Below, piece after piece: positions 1-8,653 of a stretch of DNA of 24,497 bases. A program made the translations under genes and the position numbers. The stretch is from Bacteroidota bacterium. GTDB taxonomy: Bacteria; Bacteroidota; Rhodothermia; Rhodothermales; UBA10348. The notes below the pieces were generated by a model that searched no databases, had not been told where the DNA came from, and worked only from the letters and a program-made list of their open reading frames with translations. Each line of letters starts with the position of its first letter. The stretch's first letter is position 1. Location of the stretch: NCBI GenBank assembly GCA_004356265.1, contig SMXK01000066.1:1-24497 (forward strand), given 5' to 3'.

Positions 1-206
1 CGAAGACAGTCAGGACTAAACCGTCAGGCGAGTCACGTTTCGACCTGGACGGGCGGGCGCGACAACCTTTTCGCCGGTGTTCTGGGCTCAAGCCGGCATA
101 GATCGATGCGGCACGGAGATTGCAGTTCAAACGGGTACTTTCTATCCTGATTTTTAGGTTGATGACAAATCACCGGTACTTCGGTCGGACTCGGCAACAT
201 CCCAGC

Positions 207-932
207 ATGTTCGCAAAGTGTGTGTTCTCGATAGTGGCTCTCACCACAATTTCGACATTTCTATTACTTCTTCAACCAGAGGTGGCGTATGCGCAAGAGT
301 ATGGAGCACAAGTAGTAGAAACTGGATTTGTATTTACTCTTGGGTCACCGCAAGGAGAGTTAGCCCATTATCTGACCGGATCGATAATTGGATTTCACGC
401 GTTTTTGGGTGGTCGCAGAGACCGAACGAGCCCGGTTGTGCTGGGTACCGAATTAGGGCTGGAATTGTATGGATCGGAGCAGTACATGGAATTCGGCGAC
501 GGTCCTGAATACCAGACGCCCGTGACCGTCAATACGTACAACAATATCGGATCCGGACATTTGTTTGTTCGCCTCCAGCCAGCAACAGGATTTGCACGGC
601 CTTACATAGAAGCGCTTGCAGGGTTGAAGGTATTCTTCGTAACAACGGTTGTTTCCTACCAGAACCAGGAATACGATGAGCCCATCTCGACGACCATCTT
701 TCTCGATGGAGCGGCATTCAGCTACGGTGCGGGCGGCGGAATTTCAATCAATTTATTGGACGCTGTAGCGGGCGACAATCCAGGGAACGTCTTTTTTACT
801 ATTGGCGCCAGGTATCTGATGGGGGCAGAAGCCACGTATCTCACCCCGGGTTCTGTGAGCGGGCCAGAACGCAACCAATCAGAGACGCACTTATTAGAAA
901 CGAGATTCGGTATCGAACTTCGCTTCTGGTAA
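207..932 (+). CDS. Predicted outer-membrane beta-barrel-like protein, unknown function
   Basis: I do not recognise a specific family. With the ATG at 207 the protein is 241 residues and opens with a clean Sec signal peptide: a Lys near the start, a hydrophobic stretch, then a likely cut after VAYA, before QEYG. The mature part alternates short hydrophobic/aromatic strands with Gly- and Asn-rich turns. It ends in RFW, the terminal aromatic expected of an outer-membrane barrel. The frame stays open back to a TTG at 120 and an ATG at 162, but both add a non-hydrophobic, Arg-rich leader that spoils the signal peptide, so I prefer 207. It faces the M16 peptidase gene with a 54-base gap. An exported barrel-like protein is likely; its ligand or role cannot be inferred. 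Confidence 0.7.
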   Translation: MFAKCVFSIVALTTISTFLLLLQPEVAYAQEYGAQVVETGFVFTLGSPQGELAHYLTGSIIGFHAFLGGRRDRTSPVVLGTELGLELYGSEQYMEFGDGPEYQTPVTVNTYNNIGSGHLFVRLQPATGFARPYIEALAGLKVFFVTTVVSYQNQEYDEPISTTIFLDGAAFSYGAGGGISINLLDAVAGDNPGNVFFTIGARYLMGAEATYLTPGSVSGPERNQSETHLLETRFGIELRFW

Positions 933-964
933 CGGTACGTATTGCTGACTGATCAGGACTTGAC

Positions 965-990
965 AGAATCGACCGGCGCGCGATTCTTAT
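965..990 (+). terminator. Weak candidate terminator hairpin between convergent genes
   Basis: AGAATCG at 965-971 pairs perfectly with CGATTCT at 981-987 around a 9-base loop. A short T-rich tail (TATT) follows on the + strand. It sits just after the barrel-protein gene and touches the stop codon of the convergent peptidase gene. The T tract is poor, so this could be chance. Confidence 0.3.
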
Positions 991-3866
991 TCGTCATCCT
1001 CAGGACGTAGAACTACTTTTACGAAGCGATCCATGGAAAAAGTTCTATCGGCCATCTGCATGATGTCTGTAGTTGTTATTAGATCAAGATAGCTGGAGGG
1101 CGACTTGAGAATATCCGCATAAGGGAAATCATGCTTGTCGGCGAAGACCAGGGAACTGAGCCAATATCTGTTTTCCCGGAGGTTCGTTTCGTGCGCGCGG
1201 ACTCTAGCCTCTCGGGCATTATCAAGGTATTTATCTTCAACGAGTTCACTTTTCATTTTTTGGATCTCATCGAAAATATGACCGACCATCTCGTCGACTC
1301 GATCCGGTTCGCAACCGAATGAAATCGATAGTTGATAGGACTCGTACGGCTCATAGATGAGAGAAGCGGATACTGACACTCCGTACGTTCCCCCAAGGTC
1401 TTCCCGCAATATCTCCCGTAGTCGAGCATCCAGTATATCTTTTAAAAGTCCCAGCTTTCGCCTTGAATCCAGGCTCCAATCGGCCTCGCCCGAAAAAACA
1501 AGGGCTACTCGGCTTTTGGGTTCCAAACCGGCAAAAACGGTTCGTTCGTGAACACCATCAGGTGTTCGAATTCCCGAATCAGACCAATCATCCGAATAAG
1601 ATTCGACGGGAAGAGTGGCCAGATATGTCTCTACGTACGGGCGAATCAATTCCTCGTCGAAGGCTCCAACGAAGAAAAAAGTGTACCCGTTGAAATTTGC
1701 GAACCGATTGCGATAGAAGTCCAGGGAAACATTCATATCGGTCTCTGCAAGAATTTCAGGCGTCATTGACCGGGCTCTGAAATGACCCTGGCTCAGGATG
1801 GTCGAAAGAGTATCAGAAAATGCTCTCTGAGGGCTTGCTGCTTGTGTTTGGAGAAATGAACTCATTCTCGACATGTAAGAATCAAACAGATCAGAATCGG
1901 TGCGAGGTTCATTTACATACAGGTACAATAATTGAAACATCGTTTCAATGTCTTGAGGAGATGCGGCACCCGAAAACCCCTGCGACAAAGAGCCAATAAA
2001 TGGACTTACAGACGCCGCCTTCCCGGTTAGCTTTTTTCGGAGCGCTATGGGATTAAAAGCCCCGATTCCGCTGGATGAGACCACCTGGACGGCCAATAAA
2101 GCTGATATATAATCCTCGTCCTTGGCTAAAGACGTACCACCAGCAGCAGACCCACGAAATACGATCTGGTCATTTTTGAAATCCGTCGGTTTCAGCACTA
2201 CCTGGACGCCGTTCGACAGTGTCCAGGTGGTGATACCTGTCACATCGTCGACGATCGCGCTGATAATAGCCCCAGGGCTTGGCACATTGGGCAAAAGCTC
2301 TGCGTCGTCTACGTCGTCTTCGTACGGGGTCAGCTCCATACGCCGGACCCTGGCGAATATGTCTGCAACTTCAGTTTCTGATGGAAGAGGATGGTTATTG
2401 TTCTCTGGCCCGGAAATGGAAACAACCCGGTCTGACTCGCCCATGAATTGATCGCTGAGCCGATTCACGTCCTGAATAGATATATCCGGGGCAAGTCTTT
2501 TCGTCAACTCATATTCGTACTCAATACCCGGAATGGATTCGTCTACAAGAAGATGCCTGATGTACTCTGACGCAAACTGATTGGATTTATGATTGTCACG
2601 CTCATTGTACGCTAATTCCATACCGCGCAAAAGATTTATACGAGCCCTGTCGAGTTCTGAATCAGTAAATCCGTGCGTGCGAGCGCGTTCAGCTTCGGTC
2701 AGTAATGTTTCCAGCGCTCCTATGTAGTCCCCGTCTTTCACAAGCGCCGTGAGGTCAAATGATGTTTCAGACCGAACAAACCCGAGCCCACCGTCCGACC
2801 CGATCCCAACAATGAACGGTGGATCGGCGATTTGAGTCAGCTCGCTCAGTCGTTGATTCAGCATCGTTGTATACAGCGATCGCAAGAGCCCACCTCGGTA
2901 AGCAGACACGGTCCCTGGGCTGGCCGGTTTTCTTCGATGCATTACGGACACAACTGCTCGTGTTGCTTCTGGATCGGACACTATCGTGTAACGGGGTGCA
3001 TCATTTTTCGGGATCATGAACAGCTCCCTCTGTCTCGGATTTACAGGCTCCGGTATATCTGAAAACAACGAATCAATGAGTCCTATCACAAATTCTGAAT
3101 CAAAATCACCGACCGCTACGACAGAAATCAGATCAGGTCTATACCAATCATCGTAAAAACGAAGTAGAGATTCATGAGAAAAGGTCTGCAGGCTTTCGAG
3201 CGTTCCAATTGGAAGTCGATCCACATATTTCGAACCTGATAATTGGACAGGAAGTTGTTCATCCATAATTCGGCTGGAAGCACCTAATCGTCCGCGCCAC
3301 TCCTCAATAACGACGCCTCGCTCTTTATCAACCTCGACAGAATCAAATGTGATACCATGAGCCCAGTCTCGAAGCACCTGAATTCCATTCTCCAGATAAT
3401 TCGATGAATCAGTCGGTACTTGAAGTTTGTAGACGGTTTCGTCGAAAATTGTATACGCGTTGATGTCTGCGCCGAATTTCATGCCGATGGATTCCAGGTA
3501 TTCAACGAGTTCTTGCTTTTCGAAATGATCGGAACCGTTAAAGGCCATGTGTTCCACGAAGTGAGCGAGACCCAACTGATCATCATCCTCCTGAATTGAA
3601 CCGGCATTCACGACGAGTCTGAGCTCAGCCCTGTTTTCTGGTTCGCGGTTCTCTCTGACCAGATACGTTACTCCGTTTTCGAGTCGTCCTGTGACAACAC
3701 GGGAATCAAGAGGGATTTGCTTGGTTTCAACATTTTGATTCTGGATTCCTTTCGCACTGCTAACCAGCGAATCCGACACGAACATCGTGAAGGCTACGCA
3801 GATTGAGGCAACTCTAAGTATATCTCGTCCACACTGAATGTAATTCTGGGTAGTCACAACGTGCAC
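987..3866 (-). CDS. M16 family zinc metallopeptidase (insulinase/pitrilysin type), exported
   Basis: A 959-residue two-lobe M16 peptidase of the PqqL/pitrilysin size class. The N-terminal catalytic domain carries the inverted zinc motif HFVEH at residues 102-106 (ligands His102 and His106, catalytic Glu105). The third ligand is expected in the VVIEEW segment at about 188-189. The C-terminal inactive half has the family's GGTYGV segment at 825-830. A hydrophobic stretch at about residues 16-30 suggests export to the periplasm, where such enzymes degrade small peptides. The start is a GTG at 3866; another GTG three codons later would serve as well, and there is no clear ribosome binding site. 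The gene diverges from the GspE-type ATPase gene and stands alone. The substrate is unknown. Confidence 0.9.
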   Translation of the reverse strand: MHVVTTQNYIQCGRDILRVASICVAFTMFVSDSLVSSAKGIQNQNVETKQIPLDSRVVTGRLENGVTYLVRENREPENRAELRLVVNAGSIQEDDDQLGLAHFVEHMAFNGSDHFEKQELVEYLESIGMKFGADINAYTIFDETVYKLQVPTDSSNYLENGIQVLRDWAHGITFDSVEVDKERGVVIEEWRGRLGASSRIMDEQLPVQLSGSKYVDRLPIGTLESLQTFSHESLLRFYDDWYRPDLISVVAVGDFDSEFVIGLIDSLFSDIPEPVNPRQRELFMIPKNDAPRYTIVSDPEATRAVVSVMHRRKPASPGTVSAYRGGLLRSLYTTMLNQRLSELTQIADPPFIVGIGSDGGLGFVRSETSFDLTALVKDGDYIGALETLLTEAERARTHGFTDSELDRARINLLRGMELAYNERDNHKSNQFASEYIRHLLVDESIPGIEYEYELTKRLAPDISIQDVNRLSDQFMGESDRVVSISGPENNNHPLPSETEVADIFARVRRMELTPYEDDVDDAELLPNVPSPGAIISAIVDDVTGITTWTLSNGVQVVLKPTDFKNDQIVFRGSAAGGTSLAKDEDYISALLAVQVVSSSGIGAFNPIALRKKLTGKAASVSPFIGSLSQGFSGAASPQDIETMFQLLYLYVNEPRTDSDLFDSYMSRMSSFLQTQAASPQRAFSDTLSTILSQGHFRARSMTPEILAETDMNVSLDFYRNRFANFNGYTFFFVGAFDEELIRPYVETYLATLPVESYSDDWSDSGIRTPDGVHERTVFAGLEPKSRVALVFSGEADWSLDSRRKLGLLKDILDARLREILREDLGGTYGVSVSASLIYEPYESYQLSISFGCEPDRVDEMVGHIFDEIQKMKSELVEDKYLDNAREARVRAHETNLRENRYWLSSLVFADKHDFPYADILKSPSSYLDLITTTDIMQMADRTFSMDRFVKVVLRPEDDE

Positions 3867-3895
3867 TGCTTTGCTTATGATGAATATCTGAATAT

Positions 3896-3911
3896 AGCTC
3901 TCAATAGAGCT
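3896..3911. repeat. Short perfect inverted repeat upstream of the M16 peptidase gene
   Basis: AGCTCT at 3896-3901 and AGAGCT at 3906-3911 form a perfect 6-base inverted repeat around CAAT. It lies about 30 bases before the peptidase start, in the gap between divergent genes. It could be a small operator or a leader hairpin. Nothing else supports a function. Confidence 0.35.
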
Positions 3912-4112
3912 TCCGACGGCGCCATTTCGAATCCTTTTTTCAGGAGCCCGCCTGAGCTATTGATAACGTGGATATTAATAGCCGTTATTCTTAATAATCG
4001 AGCCCTCCAACCGATAAACGAGACATGGACAAGACTATTTTTTCGAGAAAATGATACCGCTTATTCCGACAGGCTGGACGGCAATGAGGATCGGAACCGA
4101 GACACAAATTTA

Positions 4113-6032
4113 ATGAGTTCCACGATAGACAGAGCACCCGAGCCCAGAAATCGGATCCCAGACTCCGAATCTAATGGAAAGCCAAAGTCCGCAGCATCTT
4201 CAGCGGATAACGTGGCGGTACCGTTCGAAACAGCTATCGTTAGAGACCGGGTCATTGCCCGACTCAAGAAAAATGACGTTGTTACCGACAGCCAGCTGGA
4301 AAAGGCGTGGACCGAATGGAGCAGGCTTCGCATGCAAAACATTCGTGTGCCACTCTGGCGACTCTTGACGATGGACCAATCTCTGGACTCCGATGATATT
4401 TTTGTCGAAGCGGCTTCGGTTTATGCATTTAAGGAAGTAGAAATCGAAGAAAAGGAGGCTCTGGCCTTCATTGAGGCGTGCAAAGAGGATTTCGACGACT
4501 CGACATGGGATAACATGGTCGAGTTATTCGTTTTGCCCGTCTCGCGAGAGCCGGGTAAAAATACTCCGGATTCAAAGTGGACGTTTGCCACGCACGACCC
4601 TACAAGGCCTGAGGTTCATCAGCTCATCCAGAGCCTGAACCTGAGACGTTTTGAGATCATGTATTTACCCCAGTCCATGGTGGGTATACTTATTTCAGAA
4701 TCGTTCGCAAATGTTAACCAATATCTGGAAAAACTGGAAGACGCACCTGCCGTTTTCGATATGGGGATGGAGTTCACCTCCGACGACGAACTGGTTGATG
4801 GAGAAGCTCTTGACGCAGAAATCAATCGGTCCCGTTTAATAAATCTCTTCGAGGCAGCCCTCGTTGAGGCGGTGACACGAGGAGCATCTGACCTTCATAT
4901 ATATCCCAATGCGGATGGTCACGTCGAAATTCATATGCGGATTGATGGTGACCTTGAACAATGGCATCTGGAGGACAATATCCGGCCTGAAGCCTTTCTT
5001 TCAGTCGTAAAGGACAACTCGACGAATGTTGACCGATTCGACAGAGATTCGGCGCAAGACGGATTTATTCAGAGATGGGTCGACGGAACGCTTATCAGGT
5101 TTCGGGTATCGATTTTGCCCATCGCCAGCGCTAAGCAGGAGATACACGCTGAGAGTATTGTAATCCGAATCTTGGATGACCGAAAGGTGTTGACCGACTT
5201 GAGCAAAATCGGCTTGAACGATGTTGCTATGGCGCGATTCGACATGGCGATTCGTCAACCAAACGGAATGGTGATATTGACCGGCCCGACCGGGTCAGGT
5301 AAAAGTACCACCCTGGTTGCTGCCCTGTATCAGGTCGTAACCCCAAAGGTGAACGTTCTCACCGTCGAGGATCCCGTTGAGTACTTGATGCGAGGAATTC
5401 GACAGATTAAACTATCACACAAGCTTGATCTGGAAGGAGCCCTGAGGGCTATTCTTCGACACGATCCGGATATTGTTATGGTTGGGGAGATGCGGGATCA
5501 GCAAACAGCAGAGCTCGCGATCAAACTCGCAAATACTGGTCACCTGACATTTACCACACTTCATACGAATGACGCCCCATCTGCCGTTTCAAGACTATTC
5601 AAGATGGGTGTTGAGCCTTTCCTGATCGCATATGCGATCAATCTCGTGGTCGCCCAGCGTCTGATCAGGAAATTGTGTGATGAATGCAAAGAACCAGAGA
5701 ATGCGCCAGATGAGGATACGTTAAGACATCTGGGATTCACCGAGGAAGAACTTTCTCAGGGACAACTTTATAAGGCTGGAGACGATGCGGCATGTCCCGT
5801 TTGTAAGGGTGCCGGCTTCAAGGGGCGTAGGGCGCTGGCCGAAACGCTGCTGTTTACCGCTAGAATCCGCAACATTATAATGGAATCTAATGACAGCGTT
5901 GACGAAGACGGGTTGAGAGCGGCAGCAGTTGAAGACGGCATGATGACGTTGACAGAGTGCGGTCGATCCGTTGCCATGGAAGGAGAGACCACGATCGAAG
6001 AGGTATTGAGAGTGACGGGTAGCACGCTCTAG
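4113..6032 (+). CDS. GspE/PilB-type secretion or pilus ATPase (orphan)
   Basis: A hexameric ATPase of the type II secretion/type IV pilus family, which powers assembly or secretion from the cytoplasmic face of the inner membrane. From the ATG at 4113 it is 639 residues. After a charged, probably disordered leader (about 1-40) comes an N-terminal GspE/MshE-like domain, then the catalytic domain. Walker A is GPTGSGKST at 391-399 (Lys397). An Asp box (VEDPVEY) follows, then Walker B around DPDIVMVGEMRD (451-462) and a His box (HLTFTTLH). The GspE/PilB zinc finger is intact: Cys522, Cys525, Cys561, Cys564. The frame stays open upstream to a GTG at 3861, but those 84 codons resemble no domain and would overlap the divergent peptidase start, so I chose 4113. 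No pilin, secretin or GspF-like gene is adjacent, so pilus versus secretion cannot be decided. Confidence 0.9.
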   Translation: MSSTIDRAPEPRNRIPDSESNGKPKSAASSADNVAVPFETAIVRDRVIARLKKNDVVTDSQLEKAWTEWSRLRMQNIRVPLWRLLTMDQSLDSDDIFVEAASVYAFKEVEIEEKEALAFIEACKEDFDDSTWDNMVELFVLPVSREPGKNTPDSKWTFATHDPTRPEVHQLIQSLNLRRFEIMYLPQSMVGILISESFANVNQYLEKLEDAPAVFDMGMEFTSDDELVDGEALDAEINRSRLINLFEAALVEAVTRGASDLHIYPNADGHVEIHMRIDGDLEQWHLEDNIRPEAFLSVVKDNSTNVDRFDRDSAQDGFIQRWVDGTLIRFRVSILPIASAKQEIHAESIVIRILDDRKVLTDLSKIGLNDVAMARFDMAIRQPNGMVILTGPTGSGKSTTLVAALYQVVTPKVNVLTVEDPVEYLMRGIRQIKLSHKLDLEGALRAILRHDPDIVMVGEMRDQQTAELAIKLANTGHLTFTTLHTNDAPSAVSRLFKMGVEPFLIAYAINLVVAQRLIRKLCDECKEPENAPDEDTLRHLGFTEEELSQGQLYKAGDDAACPVCKGAGFKGRRALAETLLFTARIRNIIMESNDSVDEDGLRAAAVEDGMMTLTECGRSVAMEGETTIEEVLRVTGSTL

Positions 6033-6105
6033 TTCAGTCGTCCCGTCCGACAATTTACTGAATCGAGTCCTGGCTCGAATCCAATACCACAGCGCAGAGG
6101 CCGCC

Positions 6106-6924
6106 TCAGTTCGCAATAAGTGGTTCGATCATAATATTCTCGTTGATGATCTCTGAAACGAGGGTTAAGTCGCCGTTGTCGAACAAGGTGTCATAGGTCT
6201 CTACAGTTTCGAACGAAATGTTTTCGCCCGAGTAGTTCAGGTAATCCTGAACTGTTACCCCATTGATTTTGCGTCTGTTTATCGCTTTACGGAATCGAGA
6301 ACCCTCCTCGTCGGTGTAGAAATAATAGGCCATGTAATCCATCGTGAAGTTTTCCGCATGAAACCAATAGATGAATCGGTCCTGAAAGTCGCGTCCACCA
6401 CCTTCCTGCCTGAACGTAACTTCGATCTCGTAAAAAGGCTCACCCTCGATTGTGGTCTGTTCAATAAATCGCTTGATCACTGCGCCGTCGTTTAGTGGAG
6501 CCGGGAGTCGCGTGAAATAAATCACTGCATTGACACTCCGCTCCCACGCCGCCATGATATCCACTTCGGCATCTGTCGTCGGAGTCCAGGACTCGCCATC
6601 GACAAATCGGGAGAAGCCATTATTGGATAAAATCTCTCGAACTTGTGCACCAGTAGAGTCCGTGAAAATTCGTTCGTATGAAAACACACCACTATTTCTC
6701 GAAATCACATATTCGCGATCCCTGAAATTAAATGTCATCCGGGCGTTTTCCAGCTTGTCCGTACCATAATTGTCGATGACCCTGTCCACGATTTCTTCAG
6801 CCGAGGGAAGCGGAGACGGGGAAGCAGATTCATTCGCGCACGACGATATGAAGATCCCAATGAACACCGCCGAAACCGAGAACATTATGGACTGGACAAT
6901 GTTACGAGAATGTCTGGGTTCCAT
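6106..6924 (-). CDS. Lipoprotein resembling the DUF6503 family
   Basis: From the ATG at 6924 this is a 272-residue protein with a lipoprotein signal: Arg-containing start, hydrophobic core and the lipobox ISSC with Cys29. Ser and Pro follow rather than Asp at +2. The mature part has a VIDNYGTDKLENA segment and then FRDREY, typical as far as I recall of the Bacteroidota DUF6503 group, whose role is not established. The predicted fold is beta-rich and may be related to lipid-binding LolA-like proteins; that is inference. The frame is open upstream to 7062, but that extension buries the signal peptide. It is convergent with the GspE-type gene and divergent from the HU-type gene. Confidence 0.7.
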   Translation of the reverse strand: MEPRHSRNIVQSIMFSVSAVFIGIFISSCANESASPSPLPSAEEIVDRVIDNYGTDKLENARMTFNFRDREYVISRNSGVFSYERIFTDSTGAQVREILSNNGFSRFVDGESWTPTTDAEVDIMAAWERSVNAVIYFTRLPAPLNDGAVIKRFIEQTTIEGEPFYEIEVTFRQEGGGRDFQDRFIYWFHAENFTMDYMAYYFYTDEEGSRFRKAINRRKINGVTVQDYLNYSGENISFETVETYDTLFDNGDLTLVSEIINENIMIEPLIAN

Positions 6925-7066
6925 CGGCAATCTGTTTTTGGTGATTAGCGGACCTTGATTCTTTCTTCCTGCCAAAACATACGGAATACGGACATTCTGG
7001 TTCATGTCGAAATCCATCCTCAGGTATCCCGGGCAACCAGGATCAAATGGCGATCCGCACACAATA

Positions 7067-7085
7067 TAGAATTGTCGTAGAATTG
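7067..7085. repeat. Tandem 8-base direct repeat TAGAATTG
   Basis: TAGAATTG occurs at 7067-7074 and again at 7078-7085, an 11-base period that puts both copies on the same helix face. The pair sits in the 242-base gap between the divergent lipoprotein and HU-type genes. It could be a regulator site. Each copy is also one base away from the Bacteroidota -7 element TAnnTTTG, but no matching TTTG lies at the right distance. Confidence 0.4.
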
Positions 7086-7166
7086 AAATCTTAGTGGATC
7101 ATGATGTCTGATTTTTCGTAAATTGGTAGATAATCAGTAATCGCACTTATACTTACAGGTAAACCC

Positions 7167-7460
7167 GTGACCAAAGCAAATATTATTGAAAAAATCTCCG
7201 GTGGAACTGGCTTGACGAAGCTGGAGACAGAAGCGGTTGTGAACGGCTTCATCCAGATCGTAAAAGGTTCTCTGCTTGATGGAGAGCGTGTGGACTTGAG
7301 AGGATTTGGTTCGTTCGGCGTTCAGCACCGCGCTGCACGCACGGCCAGAAATCCTCGTACGAATCAGCCCGTGCACGTTCCTTCGACCTACATTCCTTTC
7401 TTTAAGCCTTCTCGTTCTTTCCGCAAAGACGTCAATGCTGCTATCGAAGCGAAGAAATAA
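7167..7460 (+). CDS. HU/IHF family nucleoid DNA-binding protein
   Basis: A 97-residue histone-like protein of standard family length. The helical N-terminal dimerisation part (about 1-45) is followed by the family signature RGFGSFG at 45-51. Next is the DNA-binding beta-arm, with RNP at 61-63 whose proline intercalates into bent DNA, then a closing FKPSRSFR segment at 79-86. The arm reads closer to IHF than to classical HU. Translation starts at a GTG. The zinc-ribbon/TPR gene follows after 38 bases on the same strand, so the two may be cotranscribed. It would bend and compact DNA as a homo- or heterodimer; which cannot be told here. Confidence 0.92.
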   Translation: MTKANIIEKISGGTGLTKLETEAVVNGFIQIVKGSLLDGERVDLRGFGSFGVQHRAARTARNPRTNQPVHVPSTYIPFFKPSRSFRKDVNAAIEAKK

Positions 7461-7498
7461 GTCGGGAATGCACACATCCATATCGATTATAGGAACGT

Positions 7499-8638
7499 AT
7501 GCGACTTTCCTGTCCGGGATGCGGAGCGCGAGTACCTGAAGGTATCGAGCAATGCGATCTATGTGGCACACCTTTAACAGATGATGACGCCGATTACGAT
7601 TCTGACGCCTCTGAAACTGCAGGTAGCCAAACGCCGGGCTCCGATAGACCTATCGTGCAAGTGGTCCGGGGGACTGAAAGAGTATATTGTAATCAATGTG
7701 GCGCTGCGAATCCCTGGCAGTCTAACTTCTGCAGTACGTGCGGCGTAAAAATCGTCAGGCTTGATTCAAATTCAGGGTCTTCCACTTCGGAGCTTGGTTC
7801 TGATTTCCGGAAGATCCCCGGAATGATTCCGGCGCCGCCCGAAACGGACGGCGCTCGGGAGTCAGCAGTCCTCAGGGATTCTTCAGATTCCTCCCGACCG
7901 ACTGCAGAACCCGGTGCGGTCCGCCAGGTCGGCATTCTGGTTGGCGCCGGACTGATGATCGTCGTAGTCTGGTATATCGGAAGCATCGTTTTAGACGATC
8001 GGTCTACCAATTCCGACAATTCGGAGATCTCGCAGGTCGTGGGTGCGCCGGACGATATTCCGATTCCACAGCAATTCATAGCTCAGGAAGTTACGCTGCA
8101 GGGGGAAATTGAATCACTCTCAGGCATTGCGTTGGATTCAAAACGTCGCGAGTTAATCGACCTGTATGTGTCGGCGAATCGACTGGATCGCGCTGCAGGC
8201 GAAGCAGAAAAGCTCGCTGAATCAGACGGATCTGAGCAAATGTGGGTCGCTACAGCAAATCTTTATTACGATTGGATGGAATCGCAAACTCCGGTCGAAC
8301 GCGCATATTTTGCTCGAAAATCTATAGCCGCCTACCGGCACGCACTTGAAATAAATCCTGAGAATCTAGATGCCAGGACGGATATGGCCATTGCCTACAT
8401 GTACGATTCCGAAAACCCGATGATGGCCATTCAGGAAACAATGAAAGTATTGGAGAGTGATTCCCTGCACGTAAACGCAAATTTTAACCGGGCTGTAATG
8501 TTATTGCAGATCGATCGGGTAGATCAGGCCATTGAACAACTGAGGAAAGTAAAACGAATTGTCGGCGATCCGGACAATGCCGTGTATATCCAGGCGGACC
8601 AGTTAATTACGGATACACTTGGCAAAAGAAACGGCTGA
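7499..8638 (+). CDS. Zinc-ribbon, single-pass membrane TPR protein
   Basis: A 379-residue protein of mosaic build and no named family that I recognise. Two zinc ribbons occupy the N-terminus: Cys5/Cys8/Cys19/Cys22 and Cys64/Cys67/Cys78/Cys81, all in CxxC pairs. A Ser/Pro/acidic low-complexity linker (about 85-140) leads to one transmembrane helix at about 144-165. The C-terminal part (about 195-375) is helical with TPR-type repeats, clearest at 269-355. By the usual topology the zinc ribbons stay in the cytoplasm and the TPRs lie outside, but the orientation is inferred. An AGGA at 7491-7494, four bases before the ATG, is one of the few Shine-Dalgarno-like sites in the window. The TPM-domain gene follows after 15 bases. 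It is probably a scaffold for a membrane complex. Confidence 0.8.
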   Translation: MRLSCPGCGARVPEGIEQCDLCGTPLTDDDADYDSDASETAGSQTPGSDRPIVQVVRGTERVYCNQCGAANPWQSNFCSTCGVKIVRLDSNSGSSTSELGSDFRKIPGMIPAPPETDGARESAVLRDSSDSSRPTAEPGAVRQVGILVGAGLMIVVVWYIGSIVLDDRSTNSDNSEISQVVGAPDDIPIPQQFIAQEVTLQGEIESLSGIALDSKRRELIDLYVSANRLDRAAGEAEKLAESDGSEQMWVATANLYYDWMESQTPVERAYFARKSIAAYRHALEINPENLDARTDMAIAYMYDSENPMMAIQETMKVLESDSLHVNANFNRAVMLLQIDRVDQAIEQLRKVKRIVGDPDNAVYIQADQLITDTLGKRNG

Positions 8639-8653
8639 AAAGTCTTACACAAA

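Noticed and set aside
1..206. A coding tail at the left edge
   Set aside because: One + frame is open from base 1 to a TGA at 148-150 and another from base 3 to a TAG near 100, but neither resembles a known protein, and the strand cannot be decided.
3861..4112. N-terminal extension of the GspE-type ATPase from the GTG at 3861
   Set aside because: These 84 codons show no domain, would overlap the divergent peptidase start by six bases, and the ATG at 4113 gives a normal protein length.
6063..6078. Terminator hairpin TCGAG/CTCGA between the GspE-type gene and the lipoprotein gene
   Set aside because: The stem has only five pairs and no T tract follows on either strand.
7123..7153. Promoter for the HU-type gene (TTGGTA and TATACT)
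   Set aside because: The spacing is 19 bases, both elements are imperfect, and a neighbouring GATAAT is equally plausible with no partner element.
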